Positions 15,136 to 23,162 of a DNA stretch of 60,159 nucleotides are shown piece after piece. Numbering within the stretch: position 1 is the stretch's first letter; every line of letters starts with the position of its first letter. The position numbers and the translations under genes are program-made. Location of the stretch: contig JAJYEA010000008.1 of the NCBI GenBank assembly GCA_021790425.1, positions 1 to 60,159 on the forward strand. Reading direction: 5' to 3'. This DNA comes from Thermoplasmata archaeon. GTDB lineage: Archaea > Thermoplasmatota > Thermoplasmata > Lutacidiplasmatales > UBA184. The notes below the pieces were generated by a model, which saw only the letters and a list, made by a program, of their open reading frames with translations, searched no databases and was not told the origin of the DNA.

Positions 15136-16677
15136 ATGGCAGTCACCGGGGCTTTGGCCGCCCCCCAGACCACCCCCCCGCTCGCCAGCCTGGGCGAGCG
15201 GGAGCAGCGGGTGCTGTCGTACGCGGCGGCGATGGGGAAGGAGTTCCGGTTCGACGTGCTGGCCCTCGTGACGGAGATGGAGGAGGAGGCGCTGGCGGAG
15301 GTCCTGGAGGGGCTCGTGCACCGCGGGGTCGTGCGGGAACTGGCGGGAGGTGACGTGTACGTGTTCGTGCGGGAGGAGATGCTCGGACAGGCGTACCGGT
15401 CGATCTCGTCGAGCCGGTTGCGGGTGATCCACAAGAAGATCGCGGAAGGGTACGAGAAGGTGTACTCGGCGAACCCGCCGCAGGAGGTGATCGCGGAGAT
15501 GGGGCGCCACTTCCACCTGGGGAAGGTGGCGGACCGGTCGCTGCTGTACAACCGGTATGCGGCGACGCTGGCGCGGGGCTCGTTCTCACCGGAGACGGCG
15601 AAGGCGTACCTGGAACGGGTGGTGGAGGACCTGCGGGGGTTGCCCGGGGACCACCGGACGGAGCAGGCCGACGTCCTCCGGGAGGTCGGGGAGATCCATC
15701 TCTCGATGGGCGAGGCCGTCGAGGCGGATGGGCTCTTCAACCAGTGCCTCTCCCTCCTTCCCCCGGACGAGCCGGTGCTCCGCGCGCTCGTTCTCCTCTC
15801 GCGAGCCGAGACCGCGCGGATGACGGACAAGCTCTCGCTCACCCACCGATGGTGCGACGAGGCCATCGCGCTGCTCGACAAGGCCGGACATCGCCGAGGG
15901 CTGGCGATGGCCCACCGTCTCCTCTCCCGGGCCGCCTTCAAGGAAGGGAGCTACGAGAACGGGAAGAAGGAGATCGAGGCCGCGCTCGCGCTCCTGGATC
16001 CCACGGAGGACACGAAGGAGGTCGCACGGGCCTACATCGACCTGGGGAACGCCTACACCAACCGGATGGACGACGAGGCCCTGGGGCTCGCGGTCGCCGC
16101 CTACCGGAAGGCCATCGCGAGCCTCGCGGCCCTCCAGGACTACCGGGAGCTGTGCCGGGCCCATACCAATCTCGCGGTGGCCATCGGGAACAGCGATCCC
16201 GCGACCGCCGTCGCCGAGCTCCGGGAGGCCCAGGCGGCCGGCCGGAAGGCGGGCGACCGGCGCTCGGTGGGCTGGGCCCAGTTCAACAGCGTCGAGTTCC
16301 TCCTCGAGATGGGGGAGGTCCGCGAAGCGGAGGAGGCGAACGCCCAGGCGGCGGCCGTGCTCGAGAAGATCGACGACCCCATGGGGGTCCAGCAGGTCAC
16401 GCTGAACCGCGCCATCCTCGCCCAGCACCGGGGAGCCCTCGCGGAGGCCGAGAAGATCTTCCGGCAGGCCCTCCACCTGGCCGAGGACCTGGGGTACGAG
16501 AGCCTCGTGGCGGAGATGCACCTGCGGCTCTCCGTCCTCTACCTCGCCATGGGCCGCGAGAAGGACGCGCAGGGAGAGTTCGCCCTCACGGAGTCGCTGG
16601 GAGGCGAGCCGGTCCTCTCGTACGCCCGCCCGCTCTATCGCTCGACGAAGGAACGACTGGGGCGGACGGGCCGCTAA
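15136..16677 (+). CDS. Winged-helix plus TPR protein, paralogue A (STAND-like without ATPase)
   Basis: This 513-residue protein begins with a region of about 170 residues (REQRVLSYAAAMGKEFRFDV, then RLRVIHKKIAEGYEKVY) that matches the winged-helix segment normally found after the NTPase of STAND signalling ATPases. About 330 residues of TPR-like helical repeats follow (AYIDLGNAYTN, AHTNLAVAIGN, AILAQHRGALAEAEKIFRQAL). No P-loop is present, so it looks like the C-terminal half of a STAND protein standing alone. It could be a scaffold or regulator; the partner is unknown. The first 463 bp after the N-terminal tail are almost identical to a paralogue at 17482, whereas the TPR part is strongly diverged. 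A GGGAGGAC sequence lies upstream of the ATG. Confidence 0.8.
   Translation: MAVTGALAAPQTTPPLASLGEREQRVLSYAAAMGKEFRFDVLALVTEMEEEALAEVLEGLVHRGVVRELAGGDVYVFVREEMLGQAYRSISSSRLRVIHKKIAEGYEKVYSANPPQEVIAEMGRHFHLGKVADRSLLYNRYAATLARGSFSPETAKAYLERVVEDLRGLPGDHRTEQADVLREVGEIHLSMGEAVEADGLFNQCLSLLPPDEPVLRALVLLSRAETARMTDKLSLTHRWCDEAIALLDKAGHRRGLAMAHRLLSRAAFKEGSYENGKKEIEAALALLDPTEDTKEVARAYIDLGNAYTNRMDDEALGLAVAAYRKAIASLAALQDYRELCRAHTNLAVAIGNSDPATAVAELREAQAAGRKAGDRRSVGWAQFNSVEFLLEMGEVREAEEANAQAAAVLEKIDDPMGVQQVTLNRAILAQHRGALAEAEKIFRQALHLAEDLGYESLVAEMHLRLSVLYLAMGREKDAQGEFALTESLGGEPVLSYARPLYRSTKERLGRTGR
15195..15657 (+). repeat. 463-bp direct repeat, copy A
   Basis: This block is repeated at 17541-18003 with no gaps and about ten mismatches by eye. 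It encodes the winged-helix part of the first TPR paralogue. Synonymous choices here favour CTG, GTG, GCG and CGG, unlike the CTC, GTC, GCC and CGC preferred in the flanking parts of the same gene. Confidence 0.92.
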
Positions 16678-16693
16678 ACGGAGCAGTTCCCTC

Positions 16694-17425
16694 ATGTCAC
16701 AACCGGTCCGGGGCTCCGCGACGTTCGAGCAGGATGTCCGCTCGATGTTCTCGGCGATCTCCCAACGGTACAGCCTCTTCGACCATGTGTCGACGCTCGG
16801 GGGCGACTTCGTGTGGCGCCCCCGGGCGCTCTGGACCGTGGACCGGATGCTCGGCCGCGCCCCGCAGCGGGTGCTCGACCTGGGATGCGGCCCGGGCGAC
16901 CTCACCTATCTCCTGGCCCATCATTACCCGTCGGCCCGGGTCGTGGGAGCGGACTTCACGAGGGCCATGGTCGTCCTGGGGGAGGGCGCCCGGCACCGCC
17001 GTGCCAGCCGGGAGCGGGTCGGGTTCGGGGTGGCCGACGCGCTCCACCTGCCGTTCCGGACCGCCACGTTCGATCTCGTCACCAGTGCCTTCCTCCTGCG
17101 GAACCTCACCGACCTGTCCGCCGGGTTCCGGGAGATGGCCCGGGTGCTCCGGCCGGGCGGGGTCCTCCTCGCGCTCGACATCACCGAGCCCTCGCCGGCC
17201 GGGTACCGGAACTTCTTCCATGCCTACTTCGACCGCATGATGCCCCTCCTCGGCTCCGCGTTCGGCAACGAGGCCGCCTACCGCTACCTCTCGGATTCGC
17301 TCCGGCACTTCCCCCCGCGCGAGCAGGTGCGGCAGAAGGTCGCCGCCGCCGGGCTCGCGGACGCGCACTGCGACCCCCAGTGGTTCGGCATCGTGACCGG
17401 GTTCCTGGGGCGCAAGCCGGCATGA
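16694..17425 (+). CDS. ubiE: UbiE/MenG-family quinone methyltransferase
   Basis: This 243-residue SAM-dependent C-methyltransferase is of the UbiE/COQ5 type, expected to methylate demethylmenaquinone in the last step of menaquinone synthesis. Motif I is VLDLGCGPGDLTYLL near residue 58; the family-specific opening MFSAISQRYSLFDHVSTLGGD is partly visible, as are the post-I acidic strand GADFT, the DALHLPF motif and the RVLRPGG motif. No other men or ubi gene lies in the window. It sits between the two TPR paralogues on the same strand (16 and 56 bp gaps) and may share their transcript. Quinone identity is inferred from family knowledge only. Confidence 0.85.
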   Translation: MSQPVRGSATFEQDVRSMFSAISQRYSLFDHVSTLGGDFVWRPRALWTVDRMLGRAPQRVLDLGCGPGDLTYLLAHHYPSARVVGADFTRAMVVLGEGARHRRASRERVGFGVADALHLPFRTATFDLVTSAFLLRNLTDLSAGFREMARVLRPGGVLLALDITEPSPAGYRNFFHAYFDRMMPLLGSAFGNEAAYRYLSDSLRHFPPREQVRQKVAAAGLADAHCDPQWFGIVTGFLGRKPA

Positions 17426-17481
17426 GCGCCCGGGCATCGGCCTTTTCCGGGGTCGCGCTCTAGGGAGAGAAGGGACGACCC

Positions 17482-19020
17482 ATGGAGAGAGACGCTCAGC
17501 GGGCGCCGGAAGCTCTCACCGTCTCCCTTGCGAGCCTCAGCGAGCGGGAGCAGCGGGTGCTGTCGTACGCGGCGGCGATGGGGAAGGAGTTCCGGTTCGA
17601 CGTGCTGGCCCTCGTGACGGAGATGGAGGAGGAGGCGCTGGCGGAGGTCCTGGAAGGGCTCGTGCACCGCGGGGTCGTGCGGGAACTGGCGGGAGGTGAC
17701 GTGTACGTGTTCGTGCGGGAGGAGACGCTCGGACAGGCGTACCGGTCGATCTCGTCGAGCCGGTTGCGGGTGATCCACAAGAAGATCGCGGAGGGGTACG
17801 AGAAGGTGTACTCGGCGAACCCGCCGCAGGAGGTGATCGCGGAGATGGGACGCCACTTCCACCTGGGGAAGGTGGCGGAGCGGTCGTTGCTGTACAACCG
17901 GTATGCGGCGACGCTGGCGCGGGGCTCGTTCTCACCGGAGACGGCGAAGGCGTATCTGGAACGGGTAGTGGAGGACCTGCGGGCGTTGCCGGGGGACCAC
18001 CGGTCGGAAGAGGTCGACGTCCTCCGGGAGATCGGTGACCTCTACTTCGACCTCGGCGACGCCACCCGGGCCGACGAGTTCTACGCCCAGGCCCTCTCCA
18101 AGTTACCCGAGGATGAGAAGGTGGTCCGGGCCCTCCTGCTCCTGAACCGGGGGGATGCCGCGCGGGAGACCTTCCGCATCGAGCCGGCGCGTCAGTACGC
18201 CGTGGAGTCGCTCCGTCTGCTCCAGGGCACGAACCAGAAGCGGGGGCTCGCCCTCGCGCACAAGCTCCTCTCCCGCATCCTGTTCATGGAGGACCGTCCG
18301 GACCTTGCCCTCAAGGAGACGGAGAACGCCCTCGCCCTCTTCGATCCCGAAACGGACGCGAAGGACATCGCGCGGAGCTACATCGAGCTCGCCAACGCCG
18401 TGGGGAGCTCGCCCCGCCCCGAGGACCAGGCGCGCCAGGTCGAGGACCTCGAGCGCGCGATCGCGGCGCTCGAGCCCCTCAACGACTACCACGAGCTCTT
18501 CCGCGCCCACAACAACCTGGCGGTGGCGACCGGGAACAACGACCCGCACCGCGCGATCGCGGAGCTCCGCGCCGCTCGGATCTGTGCCGAGAAGGCGGGC
18601 AATCGCCGGAACGTGGGGTGGTCCCTCTTCAACAGCGCGGAGTTCCTCCTCGAGGTCGGGCAGGCCAAGGAGGCCGCTGAGGCGAACGACGCCGCGTACG
18701 AGATCCTGTCCCACCTGGACGATCCGCTCGGGATGCAGCAGATCTGGATGAACCGGGGGATCATCGCCCAGAAGTCCGCCCACTACGAGGAGGCGGAGCG
18801 CGCCTTCCGGGAGGCCCTCGTCCGGGCCCAGGACCTGGGACGTTTCCCCCTCGTCGCGGAGATGCATCTGCGCTTCGCCATCCTCTATCAGGAGTGGAAG
18901 CACTGGGCCGACCGCGACCGGGAGCTCTCGGAGATCCGCGCGATCGGGGAGGACCGCATCCTTCCCGCCGTCCGTCCGCTCTACGACGACCTGCTCAAGA
19001 CCATGCGCGGCGGGCACTGA
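17482..19020 (+). CDS. Winged-helix plus TPR protein, paralogue B (STAND-like without ATPase)
   Basis: This is a 512-residue paralogue of the protein at 15136. Residues about 20-175 are nearly identical to it at protein and DNA level. The remaining TPR-like portion (DLYFDLGDATRADEFYAQAL, AHNNLAVATGNN, NRGIIAQKSAHYEEAERAFR) aligns over its whole length but is clearly diverged. No NTPase motif is present. The pair probably arose by tandem duplication around ubiE, with later gene conversion or selection holding the N-terminal half constant. Different C-terminal halves on a shared head suggest two specificities for different partners, which is an inference. Confidence 0.8.
   Translation: MERDAQRAPEALTVSLASLSEREQRVLSYAAAMGKEFRFDVLALVTEMEEEALAEVLEGLVHRGVVRELAGGDVYVFVREETLGQAYRSISSSRLRVIHKKIAEGYEKVYSANPPQEVIAEMGRHFHLGKVAERSLLYNRYAATLARGSFSPETAKAYLERVVEDLRALPGDHRSEEVDVLREIGDLYFDLGDATRADEFYAQALSKLPEDEKVVRALLLLNRGDAARETFRIEPARQYAVESLRLLQGTNQKRGLALAHKLLSRILFMEDRPDLALKETENALALFDPETDAKDIARSYIELANAVGSSPRPEDQARQVEDLERAIAALEPLNDYHELFRAHNNLAVATGNNDPHRAIAELRAARICAEKAGNRRNVGWSLFNSAEFLLEVGQAKEAAEANDAAYEILSHLDDPLGMQQIWMNRGIIAQKSAHYEEAERAFREALVRAQDLGRFPLVAEMHLRFAILYQEWKHWADRDRELSEIRAIGEDRILPAVRPLYDDLLKTMRGGH
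17541..18003 (+). repeat. 463-bp direct repeat, copy B
   Basis: This is the second copy of the block at 15195-15657, offset by exactly 2346 bp with no indel. Differences are single bases, more than half of them synonymous. Recombination between the two copies would delete ubiE and produce one chimeric gene. Confidence 0.92.
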
Positions 19021-19044
19021 ACTCCCCCGGCCCCTTCCGGCGCT

Positions 19045-19052
19045 CTTTTATG
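19045..19052 (+). promoter_or_regulatory. TATA-like box of the aminotransferase gene
   Basis: CTTTTATG is centred 25-26 nt before the ATG at 19074. It overlaps a possible upstream ATG (19050), which argues for the later start. Confidence 0.5.
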
Positions 19053-19073
19053 GCGGGTGCTTCTGGGCGGTCC

Positions 19074-20177
19074 ATGGCGGCCCGCATCGACCCGTTCGTC
19101 TTCGCCCACGAGCATTTCCACGAAGTGGTCTGGATGAGCCAGAACACGAACCATCTCTTCCCGGCCGACGAGGTCGCGAAGGCGGTGGAGGGCGCGCTCC
19201 GGGAGAAGCGCTACGAGGAGTACCCGTTCGCCCCGGGGCTCGTCGAGCTGAAGGAGCTCCTGCGCCAGGACTTCGGGCTCGATGGGGCCTCGATCGGGAT
19301 CACGGCCGGGGGCACGGAGGCGCTCTACATGATCGCCCGCTCCCTCCTGGGACCCGGGGACGAGGTCGTCGCGAGCGACCCGAGCTACCTCATCATCCAC
19401 AAGTTCGTCGCCCTCGCGGGCGCCCAGACGGTGAACCTCGAGATCTACGCCCCGCCGTGGCGGCTCACCGCGGACCGCATCAACGAGGCGATCACGCCGA
19501 AGACCAAGATGCTTTTGCTCATCGACCCGTTGAACCCGCTCGGGTCGGGATATCCCCCCGAGGAGGTGCGCGCGATCGCCGAGATCGCCCGCGACCGGAA
19601 GCTCCTCCTCCTCGACGACGTGACCTACCGGGACTTCGCCGACCGGCACACACTGGCCCACCCGTACGCGCCCGAGAACACCCTGACGGTGTGGTCGCTC
19701 TCCAAGAACTGCGGGCTGGCGGGGCTCCGCCTCGGCGGGCTCATGGCCGCCCCCGCGCTCTTCGACAAGGTCTGGAAGTACAACACCAACGACCTCGGGG
19801 TCAACGTCCTCGCCCAGTGGGCGGGGCTCGCCGCCATGAAGGCCAAGCCGAAGGCCTTCCCCGAGATCAAGCGACAGACGCACAAGAACCAGGAGCTCAT
19901 CCGCGCCGCGGTCGAGTCGGTCCCGGGGGCCACGCTCCCGGTCTATCCCTCGCAGGGCAACATGTTCGTGATCGACATCTCCGCCACGGGGGTCTCCCCC
20001 GAGGCGGTGCAGGCCGAGCTCCTCTTCGGCCACAAGGTCTTCGTGCGGGCCGGAAACTACCTCTCCCCGAAGTTCGGGAGCCGGTTCGTGCGCGTCTCCT
20101 TCTCCAACCGCCAGCAGGACGCCGAGGCCTTCGTGAAGGCGTTCCCGGCGGTGATGGCGAAGCTCCGCGGTGGATGA
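19074..20177 (+). CDS. PLP-dependent aminotransferase, class I/II
   Basis: This 367-residue fold-type I aminotransferase is probably an aspartate/aromatic-like enzyme of unknown substrate. It shows GITAGGTEALYMIARSLL (cofactor phosphate contact), DPSYL, LIDPLNPLGSGY in place of the common PxNPTG, LLLDDVTYRDF with the Asp and Tyr that hold the PLP ring, and the Schiff-base Lys in SLSKNCGLAGLRLGG. The C-terminal domain ends with an Arg in FVRVSFSN, the usual carboxylate-binding position. Two ATGs are possible; 19074 is favoured because a TATA-like box sits about 26 nt before it. Its stop overlaps the AMMECR1 start (ATGA). Confidence 0.87.
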   Translation: MAARIDPFVFAHEHFHEVVWMSQNTNHLFPADEVAKAVEGALREKRYEEYPFAPGLVELKELLRQDFGLDGASIGITAGGTEALYMIARSLLGPGDEVVASDPSYLIIHKFVALAGAQTVNLEIYAPPWRLTADRINEAITPKTKMLLLIDPLNPLGSGYPPEEVRAIAEIARDRKLLLLDDVTYRDFADRHTLAHPYAPENTLTVWSLSKNCGLAGLRLGGLMAAPALFDKVWKYNTNDLGVNVLAQWAGLAAMKAKPKAFPEIKRQTHKNQELIRAAVESVPGATLPVYPSQGNMFVIDISATGVSPEAVQAELLFGHKVFVRAGNYLSPKFGSRFVRVSFSNRQQDAEAFVKAFPAVMAKLRGG

Positions 20178-20812
20178 ACGCGCTCACCCTCGAGGAGGGT
20201 CGGACCGCGGTGGGCCTCGCCCGGTCCACGCTCGTCCGCTTCCTCGGGACGGACTACGGGGACGCCCTGCTCGAGGCCGTCCGCACGCGGGAGCTCCCTC
20301 CCGTCTTTCACGAGCGGCGGGGGCTCTTCGTCACCCTCTCCACCTTCCCGATGGGGGAGCTCCGCGGATGCATCGGCTTCTCGGAGCCGCACTACCCGCT
20401 CGGCGAAGGGATCGCCCGCGCCGCTTGGCTCGCCGCCCGCGAGGACCCCCGCTTCCCGGCCGTGACGGCCGAGGAGGTCCCCCACCTCCTGATCGAGGTC
20501 TCCGTGCTGAGCCCGCTGGAGCGCATCGTCCACCGGACCCCGGACGATCTCGTGCGGGAGGTCCAGATCGGGCGCGACGGCCTGGTGGTGATCGAGTCCG
20601 GGACGAGCGGGCTGCTCCTGCCGCAGGTCCCGGTCGACGAGGGCTGGACCGTGAAGGAGTTCCTGAGCGGGGTCTGCGTCAAGGCGGGACTCTCGCCCGC
20701 GGCCTGGACCCGCCCGGGCCCCCGCTTCTGGCGCTTCACCTCGGCGATCTTCACCGAGAAGTCCCCCGGGGGCCCCGTGGTCCAGCGGGAGGAGATCGGA
20801 TCCCCTCGGTGA
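20174..20812 (+). CDS. AMMECR1-domain protein
   Basis: This 212-residue protein of the AMMECR1 family is conserved in archaea and eukaryotes. The defining LRGCIGF motif appears as GELRGCIGFSEP near residue 60, followed by ARAAWLAAREDPRFPAVT and, near the end, VDEGWTVKEFL. The fold is alpha/beta; the biochemical function is not established, although the invariant Cys-containing motif suggests a catalytic or binding site. It is translationally coupled to the aminotransferase through a four-base overlap. A minus-strand tRNA gene begins 83 bp after its stop. Confidence 0.9.
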   Translation: MNALTLEEGRTAVGLARSTLVRFLGTDYGDALLEAVRTRELPPVFHERRGLFVTLSTFPMGELRGCIGFSEPHYPLGEGIARAAWLAAREDPRFPAVTAEEVPHLLIEVSVLSPLERIVHRTPDDLVREVQIGRDGLVVIESGTSGLLLPQVPVDEGWTVKEFLSGVCVKAGLSPAAWTRPGPRFWRFTSAIFTEKSPGGPVVQREEIGSPR

Positions 20813-20895
20813 CCGGGAGCCAGGTTGCCCCCCCGCGCGGCCGCTTCTTCCCCAAGAGCATCCGGAGCGGGTGCGGTCGTTACGAGAGGAGGGAG

Positions 20896-21063
20896 TGGGA
20901 GCACGGGGATTTGAACCCCGATATGCGGGTCTCTCCTTGGCGCGCTCCAGTCATTCGTCATCGACCCCGGAGGGTCTCCGCGCTTGTTCGCTTTTCAGCC
21001 CCTCAGGTTGCCCTGGGTGGGCTGACTGGAGCCCGCTGGTCTGCCAAGTTAGCCTATGCTCCC
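20896..21063 (-). tRNA. trnW: tRNA-Trp (anticodon CCA) with a 95-nt intron
   Basis: Read on the minus strand, exon 1 (21063-21026) carries acceptor GGGAGCA, the D arm and anticodon loop CTCCAG with anticodon CCA at 21029-21027. Exon 2 (20930-20896) carries A, CCCGC, the T arm CGGGG-TTCAAAT-CCCCG and acceptor TGCTCCC with discriminator A. No CCA is encoded. The intron lies at the canonical position between nucleotides 37 and 38. All stems pair after its removal. An AT-rich patch (CATTAATC, around 21090-21097) about 30 nt upstream may be the promoter. Confidence 0.93.
20931..21025 (-). other. Intron of tRNA-Trp with bulge-helix-bulge type splice sites
   Basis: A four-base helix can form between CTCC of the anticodon loop (21031-21028) and GGAG near the intron end (20936-20933). 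It is flanked by three-base bulges AGT and AGA, with the cuts after the second base of each, as the archaeal splicing endonuclease requires. The inner helix is weak. The intron also holds ACTGGAG (20951-20945), a perfect complement to the anticodon region CTCCAGT, plus GATGA and CTGA boxes. Confidence 0.85.
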
Positions 21064-21185
21064 TTCGCTGCCCGTGGGGACGCATTCCGATTAATGAAGT
21101 TTCAGCCCCCAGGATGCGCCGTGCCGGAAGGTCCTCTCCCCATAGGCTTATGAGGTTCATCGGGGCGTAGGGCGCCATCCGCAAC

Positions 21186-22802
21186 ATGAGCGACGGCCGG
21201 CTCGACCGCCATCCACTCGAGAGCTTGGGCCGGGGTGCCCTCATCACCTTCGTGGGCCAGCTCGTGCTGATCGGTGCGACCTTCGGGAGCCGCGTGCTCC
21301 TCGTGCGCTCCCTCTCGAACGCCGAGTACGGGGAGATCGCCCTCGGTCTCGCCACGGTCTCGATGATCTCTCCCTTCGCCTCCCTGGGGATCCCCTACGG
21401 CGTGACGCGGCAGATGGCCCACGCCAAGAGCTCGCGGGAGAAGTACGACCTGGCGATCGCCTCTGCGAAGCTCCTGGTCCCGCTCTCGATCCTGGCGGGG
21501 GTCGTCCTCTACTTCGCCGCACCCGCGATGGGCGCGTACATCCACAACCCCGGGATGGATCTCGTCCTCCAGTACATGTCGGTCTACCTCACCCTCGCCA
21601 TGCTCTCCGGGCTCATCGGAGCGATCTTCCAGGGGGAGGAGAACATGGTGCCGAGCACGCTCTTCACCATGATCGTCTCGCCCATCCTGCTGCTCGTCCT
21701 GCTCGTCGGGGCCTTCCGAACGGGGGCCACGCTCTCGGGAGCCCTCCTCGCGTACGTCCTCTCCACGGCAGGCGCGCTGGTCGGCCTGTCGCTCTACGCG
21801 GTCCGCGAGCGTCGGAATCTCCAGGACTCCAGCCGTCTCGAGGTGGCCGAGGGCAGCGCTCCGCGGGACGTGACCCGGGAGCTCTTCCTCTTCTCCGTGA
21901 CGCTCACCATGCTCGGGGTGGCGAGCGTGGTCACGGGGAACGTGGAGCCCCTCGTCCTCGGATACGTCACGGGCTCGACGGGGCCGGTCGGGACGTACAG
22001 CGCCCTGCTAACGATCTCACGGCTTCTCCTGCTGGGGGTGGGGTCGCTGTCCTTCATCGCGCTCCCGGTGGCCTCCCGGCTCCACCGTACCGGGAACCTT
22101 GCCGAACTCGGGCACAGCTACGCAACGATGATCAAGTGGATCCTCGTCTTCTTCGTCCCGCTCTACGCGCTCTTCGTCATCTTCCCGAGCGCTTCGATCA
22201 ACCTGGTCTACGGGCCGGTGACCAACACGGCACCGTACGCGTCGGCGCCCACCGTCCTCCGCATCCTGGCCACCGGGACGATCGCCGCGTGCTTCCTGGG
22301 GCCCGCCCAGTCGGTCCTGACCGGGATCGGCAAGCTCCGCCTCCTCTTCTACGACACGATCACGGCGGCGGCCGTCGATGTGGTGGGCTCGTTCGTCTTC
22401 GTCCCGCTCTGGGGGATCGACGGCGCGGCGCTCGCCTTCACGCTCTCGACGATCACCCTCCCCTTGTTGGCCGTCGTCCAGACCGGCATCTATGCCTCCG
22501 TCCATCCCTTCCGCCGGGAGGTCTTGCAGCCCTTCTTCACCTTCTGGGTCATCGTCTTCATCGGCCTCGCCCTCCCGGCGGCGATCTGGCACTGGCATCC
22601 CGGACCGGTGACGCTCGCGGGGCTCTTCTTCGTCATGATGGGGCTCTACCTCGCCCTCATCCTGGCGACGCGGAGCCTCGTTCCCGAGGACCGTCACCTC
22701 CTCGGGGTGCTGGAGGGCTATCTGGGGCGTCCGATCCCGCCCCTGCGGGCCGTGATCCGACGCTTCACCCGGGAGCCCAGTACGACCGACAAACACTTAT
22801 GA
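21186..22802 (+). CDS. Polysaccharide-type flippase (MOP/MATE superfamily, RfbX-like)
   Basis: This 538-residue integral membrane protein with about 12-14 hydrophobic segments is of the polysaccharide-biosynthesis/MATE-like flippase type. The N-terminal segment ALITFVGQLVLIGATFGSRV and the following SNAEYGEIALGLATV are typical of the family, as is the central VLRILATGTIAACFLGPAQS. It probably flips lipid-linked sugars across the cytoplasmic membrane for glycosylation or surface polymers. The polyprenyl carrier from UppS and the glycosyltransferase at 36056 could belong to the same process, though they are not adjacent. The start ATG is 122 bp from the tRNA-Trp 5' end. A zinc-ribbon gene follows closely. 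Confidence 0.85.
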   Translation: MSDGRLDRHPLESLGRGALITFVGQLVLIGATFGSRVLLVRSLSNAEYGEIALGLATVSMISPFASLGIPYGVTRQMAHAKSSREKYDLAIASAKLLVPLSILAGVVLYFAAPAMGAYIHNPGMDLVLQYMSVYLTLAMLSGLIGAIFQGEENMVPSTLFTMIVSPILLLVLLVGAFRTGATLSGALLAYVLSTAGALVGLSLYAVRERRNLQDSSRLEVAEGSAPRDVTRELFLFSVTLTMLGVASVVTGNVEPLVLGYVTGSTGPVGTYSALLTISRLLLLGVGSLSFIALPVASRLHRTGNLAELGHSYATMIKWILVFFVPLYALFVIFPSASINLVYGPVTNTAPYASAPTVLRILATGTIAACFLGPAQSVLTGIGKLRLLFYDTITAAAVDVVGSFVFVPLWGIDGAALAFTLSTITLPLLAVVQTGIYASVHPFRREVLQPFFTFWVIVFIGLALPAAIWHWHPGPVTLAGLFFVMMGLYLALILATRSLVPEDRHLLGVLEGYLGRPIPPLRAVIRRFTREPSTTDKHL

Positions 22803-22826
22803 GCCCCCGCACCTCTGCGACGTGTC

Positions 22827-23063
22827 GTGTGGGCCGGGCAGGACCGTCGAGCGTTCGGCATCTCGGAGGACCGCTACCAGCGGTGCGTGAGCTGCGACAA
22901 GGAGCTCGTCGTGCTTCCCAACGACCGACGCCGGGGCTACTGCTTCGACTGCCTTTCTCTTCTTGACCAGGGATTGGAGGCGTGTCCTCGGTGCCACGCG
23001 AGCCTGGGTTCCGACAACGGGACCCTCCCGTGTCCCTCCTGCGGCACCTCGTTCCACTCGTGA
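22827..23063 (+). CDS. Small zinc-ribbon protein
   Basis: This 78-residue protein starts at GTG. It has four CxxC pairs: CVSC, CFDC, CPRC and CPSC, forming two zinc ribbons. There is no other domain. A TATA-like CTTATGAG ending the flippase gene lies about 29 nt before the GTG, consistent with a leaderless transcript starting there. The function is unknown; such ribbons often serve as adaptors. It is unlike the double ribbon at 7024 in sequence, lacking the proline linker. Confidence 0.7.
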   Translation: MWAGQDRRAFGISEDRYQRCVSCDKELVVLPNDRRRGYCFDCLSLLDQGLEACPRCHASLGSDNGTLPCPSCGTSFHS

Positions 23064-23133
23064 GCCGTCGGGTCGCCTTCTTCAAGAGATAGATTCTTAT
23101 ATTTCCCTAGGGCTTTCGGCTCTCCCGGCAAGC

Positions 23134-23139
23134 TTTACA
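23134..23139 (+). promoter_or_regulatory. TATA-like box of the HTH-10 regulator gene
   Basis: TTTACA is centred 26-27 nt before the ATG at 23163, supporting that start rather than the in-frame GTG at 23148. Confidence 0.5.
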
Positions 23140-23162
23140 TTCTCTCGGTGGTTAAAAGGTCC

